Below are positions 37,095-47,954 of a stretch of DNA of 64,000 nucleotides, piece by piece. The DNA is from a candidate division WS6 bacterium OLB21. GTDB lineage: Bacteria; Patescibacteriota; Dojkabacteria; B142; OLB20. A model generated the notes under the pieces. It saw nothing but the letters and a program-made list of their open reading frames with translations. It did no database searches and was not told where the DNA came from. Within the stretch, counting starts at the first letter, position 1. Each line of letters starts with the position of its first letter. The stretch is taken from the NCBI GenBank assembly GCA_001567305.1, contig JYPD01000017.1, positions 1 through 64,000 on the forward strand, given 5' to 3'. The translations under genes and the position numbers were made by a program.

Positions 37095-39211
37095 TGCCCC
37101 AATCAAAGTCAAATCTCTACTCTCCTTCAGCAGTTGCTGTTATAGGAGCGTCAAGAGATAACGAAAAAAATTGGTACTGTCATTCTTCAAAATATCATCA
37201 ACTCTGGGTATAAGGGGAGATTGTTTCCGGTAAATCCAAATGCAAATAAGATTCTTGGACTAAGGAGTTATAAAAGCGTTCTAGATATTTCAGAAAAAGT
37301 TGATCTGGCCATAATTGCTATTCCTGCAAGATTTGTACTTGAGGCAGTTAATGATTGCGGCATGAAAGGTGTAAAACATGCTGTGATTATTAGCGCCGGA
37401 TTTGCCGAAATTGGAGATGCTGGGTTTGCTCTCGAAGAAGAAGTTAAGCAAGCAGCTAATAGATTCGGTATTAAGGTGACGGGACCTAATTGTCTAGGAT
37501 TTATAAACACTCATTTACCGATCGATGCTACATTCACCCAAACTCCAGCCAAAAAAGGTAGCATTGCCTATGTTTCGCAATCTGGTGCAATGGGAACGGC
37601 ATTTTTAGATTGGTCTGCCAGAAACGGAATCGGGCTTGGCTACTTTGTCTCTATCGGTAATAAGATAAGTATCAACGAGAATACGCTACTCGAAGAATTT
37701 TCCAATGATAGTAATGTCAGTACGATTTTAATGTACCTCGAAGATTTTCGAGATGGAAGAGAATTTATCCGACAAGCCAACAAGCTAAAAGGTATTAAGC
37801 CAATTATTATCCTTAAGCCCGGAATAAGCGAAGGTGCGAAGAAAGCCATGGCCTCGCATACAGGATCAATAGCCGGTGATGACTTAATTATTGATCAAGC
37901 ACTAAATGATTCTGGATGTATTAGAGTCAAGACAATTGAAAGTCTTTTTAATATTACTAAGCTTATATCCTGGCAGCCACTGCCATCTGGTAAGAATACT
38001 GCAGTAATAACAAATGCAGGTGGTGTTGGGATTCAGACTGTTGATGATTTGGTAAATAACGGACTAAATGTTGTCCCCTTCTCAACTGCTTTGCAGAAGA
38101 AACTAGAAAGGATCCTTCCAGAAGAAGCGAGCACGCAAAACCCTGTTGATTTACTTGGTGATGCATTAGCAGAAAGATATAGAAGTGTTCTAGAGATTGT
38201 AGCTAAAGATAAAGAAATTGATAATATTGTCGTAGTTCTGACTCCTCAACGAGTTACGGAGTCCCTCTTGACGGCTAAATATATCAACGAGATTGCCGAT
38301 AAAAATAAAAAGACTGTAGTTGCCACATTTCTAGGAGGAGAAAGCATCAAAGAAGCAGTTGATTTTCTAAATAAGGCTGAGATACCCCATTTTGCTTTTC
38401 CCAACGATGCCGCTGAGGCTTTAGGCAAAGTTTACAATTGGACAAAACATAAGAAAATCGACAAAGTAAATATCAAAAAAAAATAATTTAACAAAAATTA
38501 ATCCAAACTTAGTTAGCGAAGATCCTCAAGGAATGATTCCTCTGTCTGTAAGTCAGCAATTATTTAAGGATTATGGAATTCCGATTTTAGAAAGTCGTTT
38601 TTATAATTCTAAAAAGGAATTGCTCTTGGACTCTAAAAATTTGCCTTATCCGTTGGTAGTTAAACTATCACATGCGGCGCTTATCCATAAAACAGAGCTA
38701 AAAGCTGTTAGATTGAATATAAAAAATGATTACGAACTTGAAGCGCAAGTTAGACAGTTACAAGGTATTATTGACTCTAATCGACTAGATGGAACGCTCT
38801 ATGAAGTTCAACCTTTTATTGCCGATAAATTAGAAGTGATAATTGGAGTAAAAAATGATGGCGGGATTACTAAGACAATAAAGGGAAAGAAATACCTTAA
38901 AGGACATGGATTCGGCCACATACTTCTTTTTGGAGCAGGTGGAATTTATGCGGAACTATATAAGGATGCAGCTCTCAGAATCTTACCTATCAATAGAAAA
39001 ATTGCTAAAGATTTAATTACATCTACAAAAATCGGTAGGATCATTGAAGGTTATAGAGGTAAGAAATACGACATAGATACAACAATAGAGATACTGCTTT
39101 CGCTGTCTAAGCTTGTAAAAGAAAACTCGAATATTCAACAACTCGACATCAATCCTCTTTTTATTAGTCCTGATGGAATTTATGCGGCTGATATAAAAAT
39201 TTTTTGTTTAG
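37094..39211 (+). CDS. NDP-forming acyl-CoA (acetate-CoA) synthetase, alpha-beta fusion (frameshifted)
   Basis: Converts an acyl-CoA, ADP and phosphate to the free acid, CoA and ATP, the ATP-yielding end of many fermentations. Three homopolymer corrections (A7 at 37164-37170, A9 at 38475-38483, T6 at 39200-39205) give one 704-aa protein. The alpha part has the CoA-binding start AVAVIGASRDNEK, VTGPNCLGFINT, SQSGAMGTAFLDW and the phosphohistidine loop ASHTGSIAGDD. The beta part is an ATP-grasp domain (PLVVKLSHAALIHKTE, GHILLFGAGGIYAELYKD, LDINPLF). Without the A9 correction the subunits would be separate. KorAB, the likely supplier of acyl-CoA, lies 2 kb away. Confidence 0.92.
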
Positions 39212-39233
39212 GCAACTTATTTAGTTGCTTTTT
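39212..39233 (+). terminator. Weak terminator after the acyl-CoA synthetase gene
   Basis: GCAAC and GTTGC form a 5-bp stem with a 7-nt loop, followed by five T residues on the plus strand. It starts one base after the corrected stop of the acyl-CoA synthetase gene and overlaps the end of the convergent permease gene. Confidence 0.4.
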
Positions 39234-40442
39234 AATACATGAAGAATTTCCCCAATTTTTGGTTTGCGGTTATACATAATTGCACCGAGTTTGAATAGTT
39301 TTTCTGCAAGTACTCCGGCAATCAGCACATATATAATATTGATCGTGACTCCTACTAGAATTTCCAAAGCGGATAGTTCACTGATCGAATTTCTAAGTAC
39401 AAACATCATGGCTGATGTAAACGGAAAGTAGCTTGCGATTTGTGCGACAACTCCATTCGGATCACTAATTAAGATGGTAATAAAGTAGATTGGAAGTACG
39501 GAAAGAATTACGAATATTGATGACAAACTCTGGCTGTCTTTGTAGCTTGTCCCGACTCCTCCGACTCCTGTCATGACAGCGGCAAAGAAGAGAAACCCTA
39601 GAAGAATAAAGACAAGATTGATAGGAACTGTTTGCCAAGGAAGTGAACTTATGCTGATAGCTGAACTGATTGATTCTGAATTTCCGATTGCTAAGAATAA
39701 GATACTAAGTGATGCCCAGAGTGCTAGTTGAGTAAATACTGCTCCGCTAAGTCCAAGCAACTTACCGAAAATAAGCGATCTTGCACTGACAATTGAAAGA
39801 AGGTTTTCAATCATTCTATTCTCTTTTTCTTCGGCGACGCTCTGTAGCATGTATTGTCCGGATATAAAGACACTCAGAAAGAAGATCAGCATAGAAAATC
39901 CAGGTATGATTAGCCTTTCAAGACCGATGTTATCTTGGACTCCATTATCTCTAACGACAATTGTTTCGGGTTCAAAGTTTTGCGTTAGCAAAGAGATGAG
40001 TTGTGGATCGTTGACTGTTATTAAGGCACTTTGATTAATTAAACTGCTGCCATAGGTTGAATAGCCTAGTGTTTGAAACAGTTCATCGTTGTTGGTAAAT
40101 ATTTTGTAGCTATTTGTTTCTAGAATATTATCTGGAAAATACAGTACTATATCAGTTTCATTTTTCTGCAGTCTATCAAGTGCTGCATCTAGATTTTGTT
40201 CGGAATCTAGTATTTCGTTATAAAGATTCTCATTTATGATAGTTGCTTCGTCGACAACTGTTATTTGGTTAATCTCTTCGTTAAGCTCTTCGAGTTTTTT
40301 TTGATCCCTCAATGCTACTTATGGTCGAAATAACCATTAGTAGCCCGATGAGTACCGGCGTAAATAGAGTCGCGAACCAGAAAGCTTTGCGCTTAATGGT
40401 TTTTAAATACTCATATTTTGCAACGACAAAAAGCTTATTCAT
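39221..40442 (-). CDS. ABC-2 type permease, NatB-like (frameshifted)
   Basis: With the T8 run at 40295-40302 read as T7 the frames join into a 406-aa permease (ISSIEGSKKLEELNEEIN). The order is typical for NatB/YhaP: one N-terminal helix (~20-42), a ~160-residue extracytoplasmic domain, then five or six helices from ~170 onward, beginning FSMLIFFLSVFISGQYMLQS and VAEEKENRMIENLLSIVSA. Members export ions, antibiotics or lipids with an ATPase partner; the substrate here is unknown. The start overlaps the ATPase stop by eight bases (ATGAATAA). Confidence 0.88.
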
Positions 40443-41331
40443 TGCTATTTGTGAGAGAAATAAATACTTCGTTAAGACTTGGATAATCAAGTGAATAGTT
40501 TATTATTTCTAGGTTATTGTCGATTAGATACTTTAAGATTGTGGTCGGTTTTACTCCTTTAACCGGAATAAGTTCGGCAGTCCTGTTGGTTTGAGTAGAT
40601 TTGAATAATTTGGGATTCTTAGGTAGTTCTCCAATAAAACTGAGGTGCATATTCTCGCTACCTTGAGATTTACGCACTTCTTTGGTTGAACCATAGGCTT
40701 TGCTTTTTCCTTTATCAATAATTACTAATCTGTCAGTTAATTTTTGTGCTTCATCGATAACATGAGTGCTATAAAGAATTGTTGTTCCCTGTTGGCGCAG
40801 TTCTCGAAACAGGTCAATAAATAATTGTCTGTTGATCGGGTCAAGTCCTTTGAAAGGCTCGTCAAGTATTAACAGCTGAGGGCTGTGTTGAAGTGCCAGT
40901 CCGAGCTGAACCTTTTGTTGCATTCCAGAACTTAGCTGCGATATTTGTTTATCTTTATGTTCTATGAGTCCAACCCTTTCTAGATAATTAAGTGCATTAT
41001 CTTTCGTTTCTTTTTGAGGGATACCTCGTAAGCTGCCAAAATACATAAACAATTCCATAACACCGACCCGTGTATATATTCCCCGCTCTTCTGGAAGGTA
41101 ACCAATGTTTTTGCTAAGTTCAAAATTATACTTTTGCCCATAGATAAGCATTTCACCTTTGTCTGGTTGGTAAATGCTAAGAAGACAGCGAATAGTAGTT
41201 GTTTTACCAGAGCCGTTAGTACCTAGAAATGCGAATATCTCTCCCTTACCGACTTCAAAGCTAAGATCAGAAACAGCTTTTTGTTTGCCAAAGGATTTCG
41301 AGAAATTTGAGATTTCAATAATGCTGTTCAT
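40435..41331 (-). CDS. ABC transporter ATPase, NatA-like
   Basis: A 298-aa nucleotide-binding subunit: Walker A GTNGSGKTTT (~35-44), Q-loop GYLPEERGIYTRV, signature LSSGMQQKVQL, Walker B LLILDEPFKGLDP and the switch His in STHVIDEAQKL. The C-terminal ~70 residues form the DUF4162-like extension common in NatA/YhaQ ATPases. It pairs with the permease that starts in its last codons. It starts seven bases after the korB stop region on the same strand, so it may be cotranscribed with korAB, though no functional link is evident. Confidence 0.93.
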   Translation of the reverse strand: MNSIIEISNFSKSFGKQKAVSDLSFEVGKGEIFAFLGTNGSGKTTTIRCLLSIYQPDKGEMLIYGQKYNFELSKNIGYLPEERGIYTRVGVMELFMYFGSLRGIPQKETKDNALNYLERVGLIEHKDKQISQLSSGMQQKVQLGLALQHSPQLLILDEPFKGLDPINRQLFIDLFRELRQQGTTILYSTHVIDEAQKLTDRLVIIDKGKSKAYGSTKEVRKSQGSENMHLSFIGELPKNPKLFKSTQTNRTAELIPVKGVKPTTILKYLIDNNLEIINYSLDYPSLNEVFISLTNSNE

Positions 41332-41337
41332 CTTAGT

Positions 41338-42201
41338 TTATCGAAACATTTTTAAGGATTCATTGATTTCGTAGTTTTTAACTTCATCTTTTAGAGAAGT
41401 CTGATAGGCAGAACGATAACTGAGTTTGTCTAGGTAGCTGGTTGATGCTTCGTTTTGGAATAAAATACCTGTAGCAACACCATCTTCACTGATTTCAGAG
41501 ATTGAATATGCATAATCCCGATCGTTCTTGTAATCTGGTTTAGTTTCAATATCATAGACTCTTTCAGAAAGCCAAATATGGTCTTGAAAATGATTGTAGG
41601 TTGGACAATGTTGCAGAATATCAACATAAGAAAATCCATTATGGCGGATGCCTGCCTGCAGTAGTTTTACAAGCTGTTGCAGATTGCCGGTGAATCCTCT
41701 GGCAACAAAATCAGCACCCAGACTGAGTGCCAGTTTAATAGGATTAAGTCTTTTTTCAACAACTCCATGTGGAGCTGAATTCATTTTCTGTCCTTCCCAA
41801 GTTGTTGGAGTTGCTTGACCTGTGGTTAATCCAAAATCGCAGTTGTTGTGAACAATAAATGTAACATTGTAGTTACTTCGGATAGCATGAACAAAGTGTT
41901 GCATACCTTCGTCGAAAGTGCCTCCATCACCTGCTATTGCAATTACTGGAAGTCCTTTGTTTGCCAAGTGGATACCGCTTGCCGTTGGAATCACCCTGCC
42001 ATGAAGACCTTTAAAAGCATAGGCATTAATCTTATCTGCCATATTGCCATTACATCCAATATCAAAACAAAGGCAAATATCTTTTGGTCCAAATCCCTCG
42101 GCAACTAAAGCCTGTTTTAGAGCGCTCCAGATAGCAAAGTCTCCACAACCTGGACACCAGGTAGGAAGTATCGGACTATTGTAGTCTTTTAATTCAGCCA
42201 T
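41338..42201 (-). CDS. korB: 2-oxoacid:ferredoxin oxidoreductase, beta subunit
   Basis: The 287-aa thiamine-pyrophosphate subunit has PTWCPGCGDFAIWSALKQ at the N-terminus (the CPGCG cysteines of this family), DIGCNGNMADKINAYAFKGL, and the TPP/Mg motif GDGGTFDEG...VHNN around residues 90-120. With the alpha-gamma subunit it oxidatively decarboxylates a 2-oxoacid (2-oxoglutarate or a related acid) to acyl-CoA and reduces ferredoxin. No separate ferredoxin-like delta subunit is present. The start overlaps the korA stop by eight bases (ATGGCTGA). Confidence 0.94.
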   Translation of the reverse strand: MAELKDYNSPILPTWCPGCGDFAIWSALKQALVAEGFGPKDICLCFDIGCNGNMADKINAYAFKGLHGRVIPTASGIHLANKGLPVIAIAGDGGTFDEGMQHFVHAIRSNYNVTFIVHNNCDFGLTTGQATPTTWEGQKMNSAPHGVVEKRLNPIKLALSLGADFVARGFTGNLQQLVKLLQAGIRHNGFSYVDILQHCPTYNHFQDHIWLSERVYDIETKPDYKNDRDYAYSISEISEDGVATGILFQNEASTSYLDKLSYRSAYQTSLKDEVKNYEINESLKMFR

Positions 42202-43951
42202 TTTGGTTATCTGAAATTTGAGATATTTTCTCTAGAAGTTCTTCAATATAAATGGGTCGACCATCATATTTTGTCATCTTATCTAAGATTTTTATTCCAC
42301 TTTCTGCTTCGAAGATTTTTGTGAATTGAGAATCAAGATTTCCTTCAACACTGAAAGCATATTTTGCTTTATTAATCATATCTAATGCTCTCTGAGTTTT
42401 TAGTGGCCAGATGAAATTATAATGGATAACGCATATTCTTTGATCTGTAAGGCTAAGAAGATCCATAAGCACTCCCTTAGTACTACCCCAGGCAAGTATA
42501 GCTATATCTATATCTTCGCTAGCTCCGAAAATATTTGCCTCAGGAATCATATCTGCTAGTGTGGCATATTTCTTTGCTCGTTTTTCTACCATGGCCTTTA
42601 TTTCGTTTGCATCTTCTGTTGAGTATCCCTTTGGTGTGTGCTCGTCACTGTTTGTAAGGTATGTTGCACCTTTGCTTCCGGGGAGCCATCTAGGAGATAT
42701 TCCTGTTTCGGTGAACTTGTATCGAAGCTCTTCCGCATATTTCTCGCAATCTTCGTCTGGTATAAGTTCTCCCCTGTTTATAGGTATGGATTCACTGAAG
42801 CTTGGAGTTGTATAAAAGCTTTCACCAAGTAGTTTATCTGTAAGCAGAATGGCAGGGATTTGCAACTGTTCAGAAGTGTTTAGTAATACTTGTATTAGTT
42901 GAAAAGCCTCTGTGGTATCGCCCGGAGCAACAACAAAGCGGGGATATTCACCATGTCCTCCGTATAGTGCTAGGTTAAGATCGCCTTGTGCTGTCCAGGT
43001 AGGGACTCCTGTAGCTGGTCCGGGTCTTTGTCCAAGTACAATTGGTAAAGGAGTTTCGGTAATTCCAGCAAGAGATATAGCCTCTGTCATAAGGTCAAAG
43101 CCTCCTCCGCTAGTAGCACAAAGAGCTCTTGTACCCCCATGGTTAGCTCCAACAACCATATTCACGGCAGTAATTTCGTCTTCTGCTTGTTTCACAACCA
43201 TTCCGTATTTTGTCCCCTCTTCTGCAAGAAAAGTTAAAATTGAACTGGCTGGTGTCATTGGATAGCTAGAATATAGCCTGACACCTCCGGCAATTGCTCC
43301 TAAGGCGAGGGCTTCGTTTCCTGCAATAATAAGATCGTTATCAAGATCGTTTGTATTACATCCAATACAGTCCTTGAACAGTTTGTGATCATCTTCTGGT
43401 TTTGTGTTGTCATAACCGATTTGTGCGCATTTTTTATTGAGTTCTATTATCTCTTCGGACTTGTTGAATAGTTCGGCAATTACGGTTTGTAATATCGATA
43501 AATCTAGTCCTAGGATTTTCCAAACTGATCCTAAGCTGACGGTGTTCTTCATAATTGCTGTCCCACCAGTTCCTTTGGCGAGCGTAAGCAGAGGAATTCC
43601 ATAACTTTGTGCAGACTTTGCATCCAATGCCGATTTAACAGCTTCTTTTATCGTGAATGCTCCTGAATCGTATATCACTACGGATTTCTCGTCTAGTTCG
43701 TCGACATGAAGGGCAATTGATTCTTCGTTAAGTGCTAACAATAAGTTGAGCTTTTGTGAAGGGGAATAGATCGGATCTGTCGAGACATCTATTTGGAAAA
43801 CATTATGACCGCCACGGATAAGTGATGGGTATTCAGTATATCCGAAAGTATAGTATCCGGCTCGTTTTAGAGATTTTGCGATCACTAGCCCTGCGGTTTT
43901 TATACCTTGACCTGCAGCTCCAGCAACTTTAAATACATATCTGTTTTCCAT
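42194..43951 (-). CDS. korA: 2-oxoacid:ferredoxin oxidoreductase, fused gamma-alpha subunit
   Basis: The 585-aa protein starts with the gamma domain (VAGAAGQGIKTAGLVIAKSL, residues ~8-27; GYTEYPSLIRGGHNVFQID) and continues, after about residue 205, with the pyrimidine-binding alpha domain (AGGVRLYSSYPMTPASSIL, ALCATSGGGFDLMTEAISLA, RPGPATGVPTWTAQGD). This gamma-alpha fusion is usual for KorA-type enzymes of anaerobes. The upstream AGGAAA seven bases before the ATG is one of the few good Shine-Dalgarno sequences in the window. With KorB and the NDP-forming acyl-CoA synthetase it would give a substrate-level phosphorylation route. Confidence 0.95.
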   Translation of the reverse strand: MENRYVFKVAGAAGQGIKTAGLVIAKSLKRAGYYTFGYTEYPSLIRGGHNVFQIDVSTDPIYSPSQKLNLLLALNEESIALHVDELDEKSVVIYDSGAFTIKEAVKSALDAKSAQSYGIPLLTLAKGTGGTAIMKNTVSLGSVWKILGLDLSILQTVIAELFNKSEEIIELNKKCAQIGYDNTKPEDDHKLFKDCIGCNTNDLDNDLIIAGNEALALGAIAGGVRLYSSYPMTPASSILTFLAEEGTKYGMVVKQAEDEITAVNMVVGANHGGTRALCATSGGGFDLMTEAISLAGITETPLPIVLGQRPGPATGVPTWTAQGDLNLALYGGHGEYPRFVVAPGDTTEAFQLIQVLLNTSEQLQIPAILLTDKLLGESFYTTPSFSESIPINRGELIPDEDCEKYAEELRYKFTETGISPRWLPGSKGATYLTNSDEHTPKGYSTEDANEIKAMVEKRAKKYATLADMIPEANIFGASEDIDIAILAWGSTKGVLMDLLSLTDQRICVIHYNFIWPLKTQRALDMINKAKYAFSVEGNLDSQFTKIFEAESGIKILDKMTKYDGRPIYIEELLEKISQISDNQNG

Positions 43952-44002
43952 TTCTATTTCCTATGTGTATGAGTTTAACCGATTGGATGCAGAAAATAAA
44001 GA

Positions 44003-46464
44003 TTACGAGTTAGATCTGTCTCGTATCTTGTGCAGGAATGGTTTAAAGATTTCAACTGCTGCAAGATTAAATATACATAGCACAATAATTACAAACCATT
44101 CAGCTACATTGAGTTCAACCGTTCCAAGTAGATTTTGCAGAAACGGATTATAAACAGGAGCAATCACCAAGAGAAGGCTTATAAGGAATGTAAAATTTAA
44201 TACCTTGTTGTTAAACAAAGGTTCTTTGAAGATACCTGTATCAATAGTTTTTGCAGGGAATATAAACAGAAGCGATGTTAAGGCAACACCAATAAAGATG
44301 ACTGTTCTGGCGGCTTCATAATCGTAATTGCTACCAATCATGAACGCATAGAGTAAGAAGAATACTACATCTGTTACTAAGCTGATGGCAATAATTGCAG
44401 AGATCAAAAATGGATCAAACGCCGAAGATTTTTTTACCTTTTGGTTTTTGGCTTAGCAAGTTTGGATTCGAAGGTTCAAAACTGAGAGCAAGTCCACTAA
44501 TGCCGTTTACGATCATATTGATCCAAAGTATCTGTAGTGGGAGAAGTGGCAGTGGAAAGCCTGCAAGTAAGCTCATGACTATAAGGACAGCTTCTGTGAA
44601 AGAGTCTGCTAAAAGTTTGACGAATATCTTACGCAGATTCTTGGTGATATTTCTACCCTCTTCGATTGAAGCCACTATTGTAGAAAAGTTGGAATCTAGT
44701 AGGACTACATCTGCAATTTCTTTTGTGAGGTCTGTCCCATTATCAACCGAAATGCCAATTTCGGCATGTTTAATAGCCGGTGAATCATTAACTCCATCGC
44801 CCATCATGCCAACACTCAAGCCTTGTTTTTGAAGACTTTTGACAATGTCGAGTTTCTGGTCTGGGGTTGTTCTATAAAACAATTTACATCTACGAATCGC
44901 CTCGTCTAACATATTTGAGTTTGTTAGTTCTCTAAGCTGAGAACCAGAAATAATTTCGTTTTCGTCTAAATCAAAATTTATTGTCTGTAATACCTTTAGG
45001 CTTGTCTCTTTAAGGTCTCCGGTGATTACTTTGATTTCTACTCCTGATGAAATGATCTTTGCTAAAGATTCAACTACTGATTTTCGAACCGGGTCTTGAA
45101 GAATTACTAAACCGACAAAGTCCATGTTCTTTAGGCTGTTTCTATCGATGTTCTCATTTTCTGATGTGTTTCTGGCAGCAATGGCTATCATGCGGTTACC
45201 GGCTTTGGCTTGCTCAGAAAAAATTGCCTGCCAGTCACGATCTGTATTTGTACAGAACGATAAGATGATTTCCGGAGCACCTACTGCGAATAATTCGTGA
45301 CCATTAAATGCTCCTGTATATTTTGTTTGTGAAGAAAAGGGGTAAAAACGAACCCTATCTGATCTGGCATCTGGTATAAATCCTTTTCCTTTTTCATTGT
45401 TTAAATAACTACCAAGAGCATGGTCAATAAAATTTGATTCGTTATTACAGATTGCAAGTGCATATAGCCCTCTTTCTCGATCTGTGTATTCGCTGCCAAC
45501 CACGCTCATTTTTCCCTCTGTGAGGGTTCCTGTTTTATCTATACCCAGAACATCTACTGAACCAAGCGTTTCTGCAGCAGGAAGGTTTTTAACTATGGCT
45601 TTTTTCTTCATAATCCTATTCATGCCTAGGGCAAGAGTAACTGTAAGGGCTATATGGAGAGATTCTGGAATAATCCCCACCGGCAAGAGAAACTGATGTC
45701 AAGATAACATCGTCTAGAGGCATGTTTCTTAAGATGCCTAGTATACCTACAAAACCAGTAATAAATATCACAATTAGAATGACTAGCTTACTTAGTCTTT
45801 GCAGTTCTAGCCTAATTGGTGTTGGAGGGTCGAACTTATCTTCAAGTGATTCTGCGATTTTACCGAATTGCGTTTTATCAGATGTGGCATAAACTTTAGC
45901 ATAGCCATAACCTTCTACAACAGTAGAACCCATAAACACTTTATGAATACCTTTAATCTCTTCTTGTCGAAGCTGAGTATCGCCGACTGATTTTTCGACT
46001 GGATGAGATTCGCCTGTAAGAATAGATTCATCAACCAATAGTTCGCTTTCTTCAATTATGATCGCATCTCCTGGAACTTTGAGCCCTGCATGCAAAAGAA
46101 TTGTGTCGCCTGGAACAAGTAACGTATAGTCAATAATTTGTGTTTGTCCGTCTCTGATGACTTTAATTTTTTTTGATACTTTCTTTTTTAAGTGTTTTTA
46201 AGGATATTTTGTTGCTTTGTATTCCTGAAAGAAGCCAAGTGATGTATTTATTAGGATAACAATCATAATGAATACTGTGTCGATATATTCACCGAGAGAG
46301 AAAGATAGTGCTACAGCAATAAAAAGGACAAATATCAACGGACTTTTTAATTGATCAAGCAGGATTTTTATTGGACCATATGTTTCTGGTTCTTTTAAGA
46401 TATTTGCCCCGTGCTTGACTAGTAATTCATCGGCCTGCCTTTGTGTTAAACCTTCAATCTTCAT
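44003..46464 (-). CDS. P-type cation-transporting ATPase, PMA1/Ca2+ type (several frameshifts)
   Basis: Four frames join into an 819-aa P-type ATPase after one-base corrections at the T7 run 44429-44435, near 45685, and two within 46160-46200. It has an N-terminal cation-ATPase domain (LTQRQADELLVKHGANILKE), the actuator motif ESILTGESHPVEKS, the M4 segment VGIIPESLHIALTVTLALG, the phosphorylation site GIDKTGTLTEGKM, and the hinge MMGDGVNDSPAIKHAEIGIS. A C-terminal set of helices ends AVEIFKPFLHKIRD. The family (COG0474) moves Ca2+, Mg2+ or H+; the ion is not decided by what I can see. All catalytic residues are present, so the breaks look like sequencing errors. Confidence 0.88.
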
Positions 46465-46567
46465 ACATCATTATTAATACATGTTCATCTTAACAAAACT
46501 TGAAACTTGTTGCAGTAATCTCGGCAAGTGCTTATCATAGAAATAGTTAACTTTATTTTGAATAATT

Positions 46568-47005
46568 ATGAAGAGAATCCTTCTTTTGACTTTAGTAATG
46601 TTGTTTACCGTAACGGCTTGTATGCCTGCTGATGATAAATCATCTGGTCCATCCCCAGACAATGGTAACTTTGTTGAACCTACAAAACCTCCTTTTGAAG
46701 TTGTAGCAAAATATGTTGCTGAATCTGAGGATATGCCATTTGAAGTTGAATTTTCTTATGCAGATGGCCTCTTCTATTACTATGGAACAGTTACAACGCC
46801 AACACCTTGTCATGATGTTGTGGTTGATACTACGGTACAAGAAAGCATGCCCGAAGTCGTGACAATGAATATTAGCACTAAGGATAGTGGCGAAATTTGT
46901 ACACAAGTTCTTGCCCAGAAAAAGTTTTCTGGAAGCATACAAGTATCAAGTCAGGCTGTAATCAATGTTCTGCTTGAAGGAGAGCCTGTATCAAAAGTTA
47001 ATTAG
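46568..47005 (+). CDS. Lipoprotein of unknown function, 145 aa
   Basis: The signal peptide ends in the lipobox VTAC (about residue 18), so the mature protein would be lipid-anchored outside the membrane. The rest is a compact beta-rich domain with two cysteines placed as in [11 protein letters not shown] and [11 protein letters not shown], likely a disulfide. I do not know the family. It is divergent from the P-type ATPase and convergent with the FKBP gene, whose 3' end it overlaps by 8 bp. Confidence 0.7.
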   Translation: MKRILLLTLVMLFTVTACMPADDKSSGPSPDNGNFVEPTKPPFEVVAKYVAESEDMPFEVEFSYADGLFYYYGTVTTPTPCHDVVVDTTVQESMPEVVTMNISTKDSGEICTQVLAQKKFSGSIQVSSQAVINVLLEGEPVSKVN

Positions 47006-47441
47006 CTATTCCAAGCATTTCGACTTCAAATTCTAATGTGGCGTTTGGTGGGATGATAGTTCCTTGGCCAGATTCGCCGTAGGCAAGTTCTGCCGGTATG
47101 GTGAGTTTGCGTTTTCCTCCGACCTGCATTCCTTGGACACCTTGGTCCCATCCTGGAATGACATTTCCTTTGCCAAGGACAAACGAAAACGGTTGCTCTC
47201 TATCTATGGAGCTATCGAATTGTGTTCCGTCTGTAAGCGTACCTACATAATGAACAGTTACCGTGTTTCCTGGGAGTGCAATCGGTCCTTCTCCAACAAC
47301 AACATCTTCAATAATTAAGTTTTCGCTTACTGCAACCAGCGTCGGAACGGGAGTAATCACATTTCCCTGATTATCAACCTTTTCGATACAACCTGTTAAA
47401 ACAATTAAGGGCAGAATTACTAAAAGAATTTTTTTATACAT
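46998..47441 (-). CDS. FKBP-type peptidyl-prolyl isomerase lipoprotein
   Basis: The 147-aa protein has a lipoprotein signal with lipobox LTGC (about residue 18), a short linker and one complete FKBP domain: [57 protein letters not shown] and the closing [15 protein letters not shown]. It would assist folding of secreted or surface proteins by proline isomerisation. A minus-strand TATAAA (47446-47451) lies only four bases before the ATG, so the transcript may be leaderless. Confidence 0.94.
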   Translation of the reverse strand: MYKKILLVILPLIVLTGCIEKVDNQGNVITPVPTLVAVSENLIIEDVVVGEGPIALPGNTVTVHYVGTLTDGTQFDSSIDREQPFSFVLGKGNVIPGWDQGVQGMQVGGKRKLTIPAELAYGESGQGTIIPPNATLEFEVEMLGIAN

Positions 47442-47466
47442 AACTTTTATAAATAACTAATGATTT

Positions 47467-47634
47467 TTATGGCCAAAATAGATAAGGGTTACCAAGACCG
47501 CCAATTTCTTGGTTTAACCAAATGCTAGGTAGAGTGCAGACGATGCAGCATAAACAACAAGTAATTAGCAACGACAAAAGAATTGCTACAACAATATACA
47601 TTTGCTTCTTTTCATCAATGCTGGATTTATTCAT
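47467..47634 (-). CDS. Small Cys-rich membrane protein, 55 aa
   Basis: An open frame of 55 codons begins MNKSSIDEKKQMYIVVAILL. One membrane helix (residues ~13-33) contains five cysteines (ITCCLCCIVC), and the tail ends GGLGNPYLFWP. A minus-strand TATAAT (47639-47644) sits four bases before the ATG. Its position between FKBP and Smr genes on the same strand, the charged N-terminus and the clean hydrophobic helix support a real gene. Family unknown. Confidence 0.55.
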   Translation of the reverse strand: MNKSSIDEKKQMYIVVAILLSLLITCCLCCIVCTLPSIWLNQEIGGLGNPYLFWP

Positions 47635-47669
47635 GTTGATTATACATTTTGCTTAATATAGCACAGATT

Positions 47670-47954
47670 CTATTCTTTCAGATAGATTAACAGGGATCCT
47701 TCGCCCTTAAAAGGATGAGTTTTAAATGATTTTACATGTTGATTGTTTTTGATTAGTTTGAGCACTAATGGTTTAACTACCGGACCTTTTTCTGAACGAT
47801 ACCCTACTCCCGTAATAATCTCAATTGTAGAGAATCCCTTAATATAACAATCCTCGATAAACCTATTTGTCATAACTTCTATGTCATATGGAGACAATTT
47901 CCCCTGGTCATGAAAGTCTAAACTATCTTCTGGGAAAATATGATCGTTATTCAT
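47670..47954 (-). CDS. Smr domain protein
   Basis: The 94-aa protein is essentially one Smr domain: LDFHDQGKLSPYDIEVMTNR (the L-D-x-H start; the usual LDLHG is altered), a helix with FIEDCYIKGFSTIEII, then TGVGYRSEKGPVVKPLVLKL, the G-x-G motif strand, and a terminal SLLIYLKE. Stand-alone Smr proteins are nucleases or nucleic-acid binders linked to ribosome rescue or DNA repair in other bacteria; the role here is not established. Its ATG overlaps the aminotransferase stop by eight bases (ATGAATAA). Confidence 0.8.
   Translation of the reverse strand: MNNDHIFPEDSLDFHDQGKLSPYDIEVMTNRFIEDCYIKGFSTIEIITGVGYRSEKGPVVKPLVLKLIKNNQHVKSFKTHPFKGEGSLLIYLKE

Noticed and set aside
42912-43265. 117-codon plus-strand ORF opposite korA
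   Set aside because: Shadow of a conserved part of KorA; no independent coding evidence.
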